From Corynebacterium atrinae (lineage in GTDB: Bacteria > Actinomycetota > Actinomycetes > Mycobacteriales > Mycobacteriaceae): DNA of 64,000 bases. A program made the position numbers and the translations under genes. Shown here piece after piece: positions 13,635-20,383 of the stretch. The stretch covers positions 1-64,000 of the forward strand of contig NZ_CP046977.1 in NCBI RefSeq assembly GCF_030408455.1, written 5' to 3'. The first letter of the stretch is position 1, and each line of letters opens with the position of its first letter. A model generated the notes under the pieces. The model was not told where the DNA came from, searched no databases, and was given only the letters and a program-made list of their open reading frames with translations.

Positions 13635-13853
13635 ATGGCTGAGTTGCAGCCGAAACAAGACTTCACCCTCATCCCCGCAAAGATGACGGCCCAACATCTG
13701 GGAGTGTCCACCCAGGCCCTGGCCAAAATGCGTATGAACGGAACAGGGCCAGCGTTCATCAAGATCGGCGCCCGGGTGCTTTACCACCCCGATGACATCA
13801 CCGCCTACGTCGATGCCAACCGCCGTACCCACACCACGCCCGAGGTGGCGTAG
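13635..13853 (+). CDS. Excisionase-like MerR-type HTH protein
   Basis: The 72-residue protein reads FTLIPAKMTAQHLGVSTQALAKMRMNGTGPAFIKIGARVLYHPDDITAYVD across its helix-turn-helix and wing, the layout of AlpA/excisionase-type DNA-binding proteins. It opens the rightward operon opposite the repressor, the usual place for xis. The ATG at 13635 directly abuts GAAAGG, which is too close to be an ideal ribosome site. TTG 13644 or an upstream ATG at 13584 are alternatives. Role as recombination directionality factor is inferred. Confidence 0.7.
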   Translation: MAELQPKQDFTLIPAKMTAQHLGVSTQALAKMRMNGTGPAFIKIGARVLYHPDDITAYVDANRRTHTTPEVA

Positions 13854-13855
13854 TC

Positions 13856-14092
13856 ATGGTCGATCACCACACCGATCATGGCGCCGTCACCGAAACCGCC
13901 GACGGCCTGACCATCACCACACCCACCGGCGCATGGCGCCTAGACGATGCCGCCGCCCTGGCCCTTGCCACGAAGCTCACCAGCACCCTCCACGCCCGAC
14001 TCACCCGCCCATGGGATGACACTGACACCACGTCGATCCTCGACCGGGGGACGAACGGGGACCACAGCAACGCTGAGCAGGGAACCGCATGA
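13856..14092 (+). CDS. Hypothetical island protein
   Basis: This 78-residue Thr/Asp/Ala-rich protein contains WRLDDAAALALATKLTSTLHARLTRPW, one amphipathic helix, and otherwise low complexity. No fold is recognised. It starts two bases after the excisionase-like stop and overlaps the next gene by four bases (ATGA), so it is part of a tightly packed operon. Confidence 0.55.
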   Translation: MVDHHTDHGAVTETADGLTITTPTGAWRLDDAAALALATKLTSTLHARLTRPWDDTDTTSILDRGTNGDHSNAEQGTA

Positions 14093-14283
14093 GCCACCAC
14101 GACCGCATCGACACACTAATCACTGAGCTTCACGATTTGAACAGGCAGTACATGGCCCTGCTGGACAACGGGACTGACGAAGAGCTCGCCGCCATGGACG
14201 AACAGATCATTCCGCGACAGGCCGAGCTAGTGAAGCTCATTAACGAGTCCTACGAGTCCGTCAACGGTGATCGCCGTGGGTAA
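14089..14283 (+). CDS. Hypothetical helical island protein
   Basis: This 64-residue acidic protein is predicted to be wholly helical, with IDTLITELHDLNRQYMALL and then AAMDEQIIPRQAELVKLIN as two heptad-like helices, suggesting a small coiled coil. It overlaps the previous stop as ATGA and the following frame by 17 bases. No function is assigned. Confidence 0.6.
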   Translation: MSHHDRIDTLITELHDLNRQYMALLDNGTDEELAAMDEQIIPRQAELVKLINESYESVNGDRRG

Positions 14284-14491
14284 GCGCACGACGATCACCC
14301 TGCAGGGCGGGGCAACGTACAGCGGGCAAAGCGTGGAGACCATCGTCCGCCGGGAATGGGGCCGTAGGGCCCGGTTTACCCCCTCCCTCAACCCGAACAC
14401 CCCGGAGGCTGGACACATCGTCCACCCATCGGCCTATGACCCGAAGGTGAGCCACATCATCGCCCCGGTCCTCCACATCGAGACGACATGA
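14267..14491 (+). CDS. Hypothetical island protein
   Basis: The 74-residue protein begins at GTG 14267 (an internal GTG at 14276 is also possible). It is basic at the N-terminus (RTTITLQGGATYSGQ, VRREWGRRARFTPSL) and has no recognised domain. It overlaps the upstream gene by 17 bases. It is kept because frame usage and packing fit the operon. Confidence 0.5.
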   Translation: MIAVGKRTTITLQGGATYSGQSVETIVRREWGRRARFTPSLNPNTPEAGHIVHPSAYDPKVSHIIAPVLHIETT

Positions 14492-14535
14492 GCACCCCCC
14501 GAGCCACTCGCCAACTCCCCCGCAAACAAGAAAAA

Positions 14536-14561
14536 CCCTGTGGTGTTGCAGCACCACAGGG
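14536..14561. terminator. Stem-loop before a small ORF
   Basis: CCCTGTGGTG (14536-14545) pairs perfectly with CACCACAGGG (14552-14561) around a six-base loop, preceded by AAAAA and followed by AAAC. GGAAGG and an ATG follow 20-35 bases later. A second stem-loop of the same design lies at 15266-15292. It may act as minus-strand terminator, RNA-stability element or regulator. Confidence 0.55.
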
Positions 14562-14595
14562 AAACGATCACCAAATCACTGGAAGGCAGATCACT

Positions 14596-14839
14596 ATGAA
14601 TTCTACCAGCTACGAACCCCCGAACTTCATTGAAGAGGTCAGCAAGCGCGTCCACGTTTTCATTGACCGAACGCCACATGATCCGTATGCGAGTGTGTGT
14701 GTCCCTGGAAGGTCAGCCGGAGGACTGCACGGACCTCACAGAGGAAGAAACGCGGTCACTCATTGCTGAGCTTCAAGCGGGGTTGGCCGTCCTGGAACAG
14801 CGGGAGCCGGTGCCGTTTTGGCCGGTGGCGACTGCGTAA
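14596..14839 (+). pseudogene. Frameshifted island ORF at a (GT)5 repeat
   Basis: A frame with good ribosome site GGAAGG starts at ATG 14596 (MNSTSYEPPNFIEEVSKRV) but turns into Gly/Arg-rich nonsense after PYASVCV. A second frame from about 14678 reads VCVSLEGQPEDCTDLTEEET and continues plausibly to a stop at 14837-14839. The two meet at GTGTGTGTGT (14693-14702). Adding one GT unit would fuse them into a single 81-residue protein. It is either a recent slip or a phase-variable gene. No function is recognised. Confidence 0.55.
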
Positions 14840-14858
14840 ATGTGGGGTTTATGTGGGG
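14837..14858. repeat. Internal copies of the arm-type motif
   Basis: TAAATGTGGGG (14837-14847) and TTTATGTGGGG (14848-14858) are a tandem pair in the opposite orientation to the pair at attL, immediately after the frameshifted ORF. The following 200 bases to 15058 hold no gene that I can support, and include TTATCCACAGG at about 14999. Confidence 0.45.
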
Positions 14859-15058
14859 TAGTACAGGAAATGGACTACTTCAGCAAAGTGCCGACCTAGA
14901 AATAGCAGGTCAAAGCACATAATTAGCTGACGTGTGAAGTTTCAAACTACTGATTGCCCCTTTGTGAACAGGGTTTTCTGGGCGTGAACTATCGGAGTTA
15001 TCCACAGGATCGCTCTTAAAACCCTGACCGCCAATGCCAACGTGTGACAGTTAACGCC

Positions 15059-15250
15059 ATGGATACCCCGCCGCAATTCATCCACATCCACACAGCAGCC
15101 ACTCGCTACGGCATCTCACTGCGCACCCTCCACCGCCGACTCAGTGACGGGTTGCTCACCCGCTACCGACAGCCGGGCAACCCCCACAGGGTCCTACTGT
15201 CCGTCACCGAGCTAGACGCCCTGTTCTACCCCACACCCCAGGCCGTCTAG
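15059..15250 (+). CDS. Second excisionase-like HTH protein
   Basis: The 63-residue protein reads TAATRYGISLRTLHRRLSDGLLTRYRQPG and continues with HRVLLSVTELDALF, a MerR-type helix-turn-helix plus wing. It resembles small phage DNA-binding proteins or excisionases. No clear ribosome site precedes ATG 15059, and a GTG at 15044 would add five residues. Its presence beside the ATPase gene suggests control of the replication module, by inference. Confidence 0.65.
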   Translation: MDTPPQFIHIHTAATRYGISLRTLHRRLSDGLLTRYRQPGNPHRVLLSVTELDALFYPTPQAV

Positions 15251-15265
15251 CCAGGCAAAGAAAAA

Positions 15266-15292
15266 CCCCGGTGCGCGCTCACGACACCGGGG
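15266..15292. terminator. Stem-loop before the replication module
   Basis: CCCCGGTG (15266-15273) pairs with CACCGGGG (15285-15292) around an 11-base loop, preceded by AAAAA and followed by AAC. GAAGGGAA and an ATG (15321) follow. It shares its flanks with the stem-loop at 14536. Confidence 0.55.
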
Positions 15293-15320
15293 AACATTCC
15301 CAGAAGGGAACAAACCAACG

Positions 15321-15614
15321 ATGAACACACTAACACACCGCAACGACGCTCAACAATCCTTCGTACTGGAGTGCGCACGGCGACGATACAAAGCCGCTGA
15401 CAGATTGTCGCCACTTCCCGGATACAACCAGCGTGATCCCGATAGGAGCAGGACCATTAACCCAACCATGGACACACGAACGATTGTGTCAATCGCTGAA
15501 AAGGGTGGTCTGCTGTCCGCTGAGCAGCTTCGGGCCGCGTGGAGGGCTCACCCTAAGTGCCGGACGATGTTGGAGGCAGTCGCCTACCTGCAGCGCGACG
15601 GGTGGGCCGCATGA
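15321..15614 (+). CDS. Hypothetical island protein upstream of the ATPase
   Basis: The 97-residue protein has a basic N-terminal half (CARRRYKAADRLSPL) and a C-terminal half with TIVSIAEKGGLLSAEQLRAAW and LEAVAYLQRDGW, likely a small helical bundle. AGAAGGGAA lies nine bases before the ATG. Its stop overlaps the ATPase start as ATGA, so the two are translationally coupled and possibly work together. Confidence 0.6.
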   Translation: MNTLTHRNDAQQSFVLECARRRYKAADRLSPLPGYNQRDPDRSRTINPTMDTRTIVSIAEKGGLLSAEQLRAAWRAHPKCRTMLEAVAYLQRDGWAA

Positions 15615-16813
15615 CCTCCCCTCACCTCACTACCGTCCCCCACGTCGAAGACCTTGCCATGGGCCCCGAAGAAGCCGCCGCCGCGTTCGTAGAAGACCTT
15701 GCGAACCAACGGATCAGAAGCGGCACGTGGCTTAACAATCAGGTATTCGACCCCCTGCAATGGTCTGTCCCCAACATCCTCCCCGAGGGCTACGCCATGC
15801 TTGTCGCCCCACCGAAGGCTGGAAAGTCCTGGCTTGTCGCCGGAGTTGGGTTGGCGTGCGCCGCCGGGGGCTACGCACTAGGCGGCATCCGCGTGGAGGC
15901 GCGCCCCGTGCTCTATTTCGCCTTGGAAGACGGCGACCGGCGCCTACAAGATAGGTTCCGCAAGCTGGAGGGCTGTAACTTCATTCCCCGAGCCATGCAC
16001 CGCATCCTAGAAGTCCGAGACCTCAACGAGCTAGTGATACTCGCTGAGCACTTTCAAGACCTGTGCTTACAAGACAAGACACTGCCCCCGCTCATTATCG
16101 TTGACACCCTTGGAAAAGTGAACCCCGGACGCAAGGGCAACGAGTCTCAATACGATGCCGAATACGGCGTGGGCTCACGACTTCAAAACCTCGCCAAACG
16201 CGTACCAGGAACCACCGTCCTTGCAGTCCACCACACCAACAAGGGCGAACACTCCGACTTCCTCAACAGCGTCTCAGGCACCCAAGGTGTCACCGGCGCG
16301 TGTGATGCCGTCCTAGTCCTCAACCGCGCCCGCAAATCAGATGACGCCGTGCTCTCAATCACGGGGCGGGACATCGAGCATGAGACCGAGTACGCGATTA
16401 CTTCGGAGGCCGGGAAGTGGGTACTAAAGGGTGGCAGTCTCGCAGAAGCCGAAGACGCAGCGCAAGAAGTCAAAGCCGACCAGGTGGAAGCGGCATCACG
16501 GGCACGCTACGGCGACCAGACACAGGCCATTCTCCGCGCCGTCAACGACGTTGGACCCGGTGAGACGATCACAGCGAAAGACGTCGCCGAAGACTTAGGG
16601 ATCGGCAACGACATGGCCGGTAAGTATCTGCGTCGCTTGATGAAAGACGGCCGTATTGCCAAGGCGGGAAGAGGTACCTATAAACCGCTGTCCGAAGTGT
16701 CCGAAGTGTCCGATTCCCAGGTCACAGGGCTAAAAGACTCACTTTTCGATTCGGACAATTCGGACATGTCCGAAACGGACTCACCACCGATTAGCAGCCT
16801 GACCAGCCATTAG
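15611..16813 (+). CDS. RecA-fold AAA ATPase, RepA/DnaB-like (AAA_25)
   Basis: The 400-residue protein has Walker A in VAPPKAGKSWLVAGV (about residues 68-80) and Walker B in LIIVDTLGK, followed by VLAVHHTNKG. This is the AAA_25 pattern of plasmid RepA and phage replicative ATPases. A C-terminal winged-helix segment (TITAKDVAEDLGIGNDMAGKYLRRL) could bind DNA, and the last 35 residues are Ser/Asp-rich. The ATG overlaps the previous stop by four bases. An earlier in-frame start at 15557 lies inside the upstream gene and is less likely. Seven TTCGGAC repeats lie in and just after its 3' end, suggesting a replication module. Confidence 0.85.
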   Translation: MTSPHLTTVPHVEDLAMGPEEAAAAFVEDLANQRIRSGTWLNNQVFDPLQWSVPNILPEGYAMLVAPPKAGKSWLVAGVGLACAAGGYALGGIRVEARPVLYFALEDGDRRLQDRFRKLEGCNFIPRAMHRILEVRDLNELVILAEHFQDLCLQDKTLPPLIIVDTLGKVNPGRKGNESQYDAEYGVGSRLQNLAKRVPGTTVLAVHHTNKGEHSDFLNSVSGTQGVTGACDAVLVLNRARKSDDAVLSITGRDIEHETEYAITSEAGKWVLKGGSLAEAEDAAQEVKADQVEAASRARYGDQTQAILRAVNDVGPGETITAKDVAEDLGIGNDMAGKYLRRLMKDGRIAKAGRGTYKPLSEVSEVSDSQVTGLKDSLFDSDNSDMSETDSPPISSLTSH

Positions 16814-16834
16814 GACACTTCGGACAGTTCGGAC
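16690..16834. repeat. Iteron-like TTCGGAC repeat cluster
   Basis: The heptamer GTCCGAA or its complement TTCGGAC occurs at 16690-16696, 16699-16705, 16750-16756, 16759-16765, 16768-16774, 16819-16825 and 16828-16834. Spacing inside pairs is nine bases, and 16759-16774 is a perfect palindrome. The array straddles the ATPase stop codon. Such direct and inverted arrays beside a replication gene are typical of origins bound by the initiator. Confidence 0.6.
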
Positions 16835-16925
16835 ACCCATATGAGATACCTCGCCCGCCCACCGCCGTAACCAAACCTCACATCACCCCAACCCAACCCG
16901 CACACCGTCAAGGAGACACCCCCCG

Positions 16926-17591
16926 ATGACCATCATCGACCCGTTCAACATCGAAACCGAACTCTGGTACACCATCAGCGACTACGAAACCGCCGGGAAA
17001 GCACTCGCCGCCCACCGCGCCGACTACACCCCCGAAGGACTCGCCAACGCCTTCACCACCCGCACCCAGAAAACAGCCCTCAAGCTCACCACCATCCGGG
17101 CCACCATCGACACCTACGCCGATGCCCTCAACAACGTCGCCACCTACGAACAGGCCGCGCTGCTCCCGCCGGTAACCGGCGCGTACTCCACCGCCGATGA
17201 ACTCGCCGCCGCCCGCATCCTCGCCCGCCCCGGCACCTGGGACCACAAGCGCTACATCGAGACCATCACCCCGAAGTTCGGCACCACCGCCGCAACACTG
17301 CTCACCGAAGAGCTCACCGCCCGCGGACTCTCCACCGACATCGTGGACGCCGCCCTGTCCGCCAACGAACGCTACAAAGCCGCCATGGACCTCCACCTGC
17401 AGATGACCATGGGCCTCAATGCTGTCCTCCGTCCCCTGCTGAAAGAAGCCGAACGCGCCGCCAACGCCGAGACGTGGGTCAGCCACCACAAGTACCCCGG
17501 CAACTCCGCCGTTGGACTGAGCGACGTCCACGAAGACCTCACGCTTCATACCTCCGGCAAGATCAACGCCCGATCCCTCACCAACCGCTAG
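16926..17591 (+). CDS. Hypothetical island protein
   Basis: This 221-residue, Ala/Thr-rich and largely helical protein shows ISDYETAGKALAAHRADYTPEGL at its start and a long helix MDLHLQMTMGLNAVLRPLLKEAER near its C-terminus. AAGGAG lies ten bases before the ATG. It heads a pair with the following coiled-coil gene (13-base gap). It has no recognised family. High C at third positions matches the neighbouring island genes. Confidence 0.7.
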   Translation: MTIIDPFNIETELWYTISDYETAGKALAAHRADYTPEGLANAFTTRTQKTALKLTTIRATIDTYADALNNVATYEQAALLPPVTGAYSTADELAAARILARPGTWDHKRYIETITPKFGTTAATLLTEELTARGLSTDIVDAALSANERYKAAMDLHLQMTMGLNAVLRPLLKEAERAANAETWVSHHKYPGNSAVGLSDVHEDLTLHTSGKINARSLTNR

Positions 17592-17604
17592 GAGCACCCC
17601 CACC

Positions 17605-18105
17605 ATGAGCCACTACACAGACCTACTTGCCCGCATCGAACACGGCTACTACATCGACCCCCAACAGTTGGCACACGCCAAGCACGACCACGACCAGCAA
17701 ATCGAAGCCGCCGCCGTGGATCAACAGCTCGCCGACGATAAGGCCGCCGCTGAAGCCGCCTTCAAAAAGCACCACAGCAAGCACAACGCCACCCACCAGC
17801 CCGTCATCACCAAGCTGCTCACCGACCTCAAGGCCGCCCACGCCGACCTGGTAGACGCCACAACCGCGTTCACCGAAGCCCAACGGGCCTACAACCAGAT
17901 CAAAGCCACCCGTGATGCTAAACGCCAAGAGCTCTACGACTACATCAACGAGCACTACGGCCACCGTGACTACATGATCGACACCCGGGTAGGTAAGTCC
18001 CTCTACGACACCCACATCGGCGGCATGGGCGCTGTCATCGTAGAAGGCAAGGTCATCAACTACGACGGCACCGCCCGCAACGATGGGGCAAGCGATGACA
18101 ACTAA
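17605..18105 (+). CDS. Hypothetical coiled-coil island protein
   Basis: The 166-residue protein has a long heptad-like region from about residue 30 to 115 (DQQIEAAAVDQQLADDKAAAE, then LVDATTAFTEAQRAYNQIK) followed by a compact end with DTRVGKSLYDTHIGGMG. It is rich in His, Ala and Gln. GGAGCA precedes the ATG. It could be a scaffold or structural accessory protein, but nothing specific is recognised. Confidence 0.7.
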   Translation: MSHYTDLLARIEHGYYIDPQQLAHAKHDHDQQIEAAAVDQQLADDKAAAEAAFKKHHSKHNATHQPVITKLLTDLKAAHADLVDATTAFTEAQRAYNQIKATRDAKRQELYDYINEHYGHRDYMIDTRVGKSLYDTHIGGMGAVIVEGKVINYDGTARNDGASDDN

Positions 18106-18253
18106 CCCCCAACAGCACGCCACGGACCCCATGACCTGTGAGTTCGTGACCATGATCCAACGAGAAATTGCAGCACTAGACCCCACCAAGGATACCGACG
18201 TGACCGAGCTCGCCGCTATCGCCCGGACGGTCACCGGCGTCTTGGAGGGCTAA
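18095..18253 (+). CDS. Small hypothetical island protein (52 aa)
   Basis: An ATG at 18095 inside the end of the coiled-coil gene opens a 52-codon frame (MTTNPQQHATDPMTCEFVTM and on to TVTGVLEG). It overlaps the upstream gene by 11 bases and ends 18 bases before the next. The C-terminal half DVTELAAIARTVTGVLEG is a plausible amphipathic helix. It is short, so confidence is moderate. Confidence 0.5.
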   Translation: MTTNPQQHATDPMTCEFVTMIQREIAALDPTKDTDVTELAAIARTVTGVLEG

Positions 18254-18271
18254 GAGAGGGAAGGTTAGACC

Positions 18272-18766
18272 GTGCCAGTCCACCCCGTGAAAAAACCGAA
18301 GCCCGCCGACGTGAAGCGCCTCCACGCCGCTGGGTGTGGCCGCAACGAGACTGCCCGCCGGTTGGGTGTCTCCCGCCGTCAGGTTGATCGCGTCGCCGAC
18401 AAACTTGGGTTGGAGTGGAACACGAACATGACCGAGGAAGCTGTCACCGCCCGCCGCAAGGCCGCTGAAAATGAGCGGCGGGACTTGGGTGACGGTTTCC
18501 GTGAGGTCGCCCTCGACTGCGTGACCCGCGCCTTGCTGGAGGAAGAGGACACTGCTGAGCGGCGCCGTCTTGTCCTTACTGCGGAAGCAGCGTCGCGTAG
18601 TGACCTTGCTTTGTTCAATGCGACGGGAGTGTCGGGGGATCGTGCTACTGAAGAGTTGGCGGCCGTGTTGGAGACGTTGCGGGGGAGTTTCGCGACGCTG
18701 GATTCCGAGCCGCTAGACGATCTAGAGGATGTGGACGACTATTCCGATGAATATGATGGTTTCTAG
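18272..18766 (+). CDS. HTH protein, possible small terminase subunit-like
   Basis: The 164-residue protein has an N-terminal Hin-like helix-turn-helix (ADVKRLHAAGCGRNETARRLGVSRRQVDR). A long helical region with RRRLVLTAEAASRSDLALFN follows, and the tail is very acidic (DDLEDVDDYSDEYDGF). HTH plus helical oligomerisation region and length fit phage small terminase subunits, which recognise packaging sites, but no alignment was run. A plain regulator is equally possible. It starts at GTG 18272 with GGGAAGG upstream. A TerS in an element without capsid genes would point to satellite packaging. Confidence 0.6.
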   Translation: MPVHPVKKPKPADVKRLHAAGCGRNETARRLGVSRRQVDRVADKLGLEWNTNMTEEAVTARRKAAENERRDLGDGFREVALDCVTRALLEEEDTAERRRLVLTAEAASRSDLALFNATGVSGDRATEELAAVLETLRGSFATLDSEPLDDLEDVDDYSDEYDGF

Positions 18767-18790
18767 GGCGTACTGCAGCTAGGGCATGTT

Positions 18791-18836
18791 TTGACACTGT
18801 GACGAATACCCGTGCTGAGCAGCACGAAACGGGTAT
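18791..18836 (+). promoter_or_regulatory. Promoter-like sequence with hairpin before 18872
   Basis: TTGACA (18791-18796) resembles a -35 element. ATACCCGT (18806-18813) pairs with ACGGGTAT (18829-18836), with GTGCT/AGCAC nested inside. AT-rich sequence with TATTCGAATGAT follows before the next ribosome site. It could be a terminator, operator or leader structure. Confidence 0.35.
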
Positions 18837-18871
18837 CAATTATTCGAATGATAACGAAGAGGTGAGAGCAG

Positions 18872-19174
18872 ATGAATAACGAGCTACTCCCCGGCATCGA
18901 CCGTTACGCCTCGGCTGAGGCTGCTCTCCTTCGCTACGCCGATGATGCGGACTGGGCTTACCGTGCCTCTATCAACATGGGATACGGCGAGTACTGGAAC
19001 GGCGTGGAGGACCTCCTCGACATGTTCGACCGCGTGCAGGTGACCCCAGTCCCGCATGATGTGATCGAGAATGCACGGAAGGTGCTCACCAACCCTGACG
19101 AGTGGACTGATGAGGAGATAGCACGCGCTAACCGCGTCCTCGATAAGGTTGCCGCGCTAGGCGAGCCCACCTAG
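18872..19174 (+). CDS. Hypothetical acidic island protein
   Basis: The 100-residue acidic protein contains YASAEAALLRYADDADWAYRA and YWNGVEDLLDMFDRVQV, and ends in EWTDEEIARANRVLDKV. It is likely an all-helical globular protein. AGAGGTGAGAG precedes the ATG. It is separated from upstream genes by a hairpin, so it may have its own promoter. No family is recognised. Confidence 0.65.
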   Translation: MNNELLPGIDRYASAEAALLRYADDADWAYRASINMGYGEYWNGVEDLLDMFDRVQVTPVPHDVIENARKVLTNPDEWTDEEIARANRVLDKVAALGEPT

Positions 19175-19284
19175 CCCCCTCACCGCGCCGCTGCACGGCC
19201 ATAGGGCGCGTTCGCAAGCCCCGAGGACCGTCCCGCCTAAGTTGACCGTCTAACCGCCGAGCAGGGTGTTGAATCATCCCGAAC

Positions 19285-19917
19285 ATGGGAGAGAGCGCAC
19301 CATGCCACCGAAGCAAGAACAAAGCATTCATCAACCCCTACGGGGCACACGATCGGTCTATCCGGGCCGCGCAAAAGATGTGTTCCCAATGCCCTGTGAT
19401 CCGGGAGTGTGCCCTAGAGGCGCTGCGCTCCGGCTCCACCCTTGATGACAGCATTGTCACGTTGGGCCGGGAGGTGATCGCCGCCGGGCATGTCCTCCCG
19501 AAGGGTGACGCGTCGAATGATGACGTTTGGCCGGTGGCCCGCAAACTCGCCAAGATCGCTAGGGTTCGGCCCCCTGCCTATGTGGTGTCACGGCCACGGT
19601 TTCGCCCACCGTCTCAGTGTCGTGAGTGTGGGAGGCCGATGGTGCCATGGACGCGGGGAGAGGTCCCCGAGGGGATGGCTATGCATTACGCGCAGGGGTG
19701 GGGTCAGTGTTGCCGTTCGGCGTATCGGATGCATCGGGAAGTGAGGGAGGTTCCCGTGACGCGGAAGCCGGTTGATCGGAAGCGTCATCATCCCGAGACG
19801 GCTAGGGCGCGTGCAGCCACAGCAGCGAGACGGGCCACTAATTGCCTTCGTACAAGTGAACTATCGACCGCCACGGGCGGGGAAGACAGGTCTGGAGCCA
19901 CTGGAGCAGGTGGGTAG
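19285..19917 (+). CDS. WhiB-like protein with a C-terminal Cys-rich extension
   Basis: The 210-residue protein has the four WhiB cysteines: Cys7, Cys33, Cys36 and Cys42 in KMCSQCPVIRECALEAL, which in the family ligate a 4Fe-4S cluster. The usual GVWGG turn is not evident. A second Cys set follows (CRECGRPMVPW ... GWGQCCRSAYR), a possible zinc ribbon, then a basic Arg/Ala tail. WhiB-like proteins of about 80-120 residues are common regulators in Actinobacteria and their phages. The length and second metal site are unusual. It is the last gene before the right attachment site. Confidence 0.75.
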   Translation: MGESAPCHRSKNKAFINPYGAHDRSIRAAQKMCSQCPVIRECALEALRSGSTLDDSIVTLGREVIAAGHVLPKGDASNDDVWPVARKLAKIARVRPPAYVVSRPRFRPPSQCRECGRPMVPWTRGEVPEGMAMHYAQGWGQCCRSAYRMHREVREVPVTRKPVDRKRHHPETARARAATAARRATNCLRTSELSTATGGEDRSGATGAGG

Positions 19918-19927
19918 TTCCTAATTG

Positions 19928-19964
19928 CCCCACATTTACCCCACAAATTGGAGTAAATGTGGGG
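19928..19964. repeat. Arm-type motif array, right end
   Basis: CCCCACATTTA (19928-19938) and CCCCACAAATT (19939-19949) are followed by inverted TAAATGTGGGG (19954-19964). This sits about 110 bases inside attR, as expected for integrase arm sites on the P' side. Confidence 0.5.
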
Positions 19965-20071
19965 CAATCTAGCGGAATGTTCGAATAGCATGCCAATTTA
20001 CAAAACCTATTTTGACCGGCGCAATAGCGCGCAACAGTGTGCATTGGATACTAGAACAAGATAGCTAATCA

Positions 20072-20190
20072 CAAGCAGAAGGTCAGGAGTTCGATTCTCC
20101 TATGCTCCACAGAAAAAGGGCCACCACCAGCACAAACACCAAGTGCCGGCGGTGGCCCTCGTGGTGTCCAGGGCCCAACCCCACATTTAC
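20072..20190. repeat. attR, right 119-bp direct repeat
   Basis: It is identical to 11491-11609 and contains a 38-base 3' fragment of tRNA-Ala that is not a functional tRNA. The match breaks at 20191, where IS-end-like sequence begins. Confidence 0.95.
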
Positions 20191-20265
20191 GGGTTAAGTA
20201 GCAAAATGTGTGTCTTTGCGGCGTGTCGACTTAAGGGACATTTTGTGTGTCTTTGTCAGTGGGAT
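20191..20265. repeat. Remnant IS ends
   Basis: Two related pieces, TAAGTAGCAAAATGTGTGTC at about 20194 and AAGGGACATTTTGTGTGTC at about 20234, look like insertion-sequence termini. A close relative of the first lies on the minus strand at 49338-49368 after tRNA-Leu. No transposase is attached to either. Confidence 0.4.
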
Positions 20266-20383
20266 CGTCCGGCCCAGCCCTGGCGGACCCACTGGGACTG
20301 TGAGCGCTCGATCCCGGTGTCGAATCCTACCGGGCGCCCGTCGCTGGGGCCGGATCGTCGTTGGCAATCCTGCTTGATGAGTT

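Larger units (their letters stand above)
11491..20190. mobile_element. Integrated satellite-like genomic island
   Basis: Perfect 119-bp direct repeats at 11491-11609 and 20072-20190 bound an 8.6-kb unit inserted in tRNA-Ala. A leftward integrase and repressor face a rightward block: excisionase-like HTH, several small proteins, a second HTH protein, a RecA-fold ATPase with iteron-like repeats, an HTH protein resembling TerS, and a WhiB-like protein. No capsid, portal, tail, lysis or conjugation gene is present. This plan matches phage-inducible islands and other satellites. That classification is inference, while integration itself is read directly. Confidence 0.9.

Noticed and set aside
16690..16834. 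CRISPR-like repeats
   Set aside because: The units are only seven bases, in both orientations and with short irregular gaps. No CRISPR array or cas gene is present anywhere in the window.
20072..20109. Second tRNA-Ala gene
   Set aside because: Only the 3' 38 bases are present, created by integration; the 5' half is missing.
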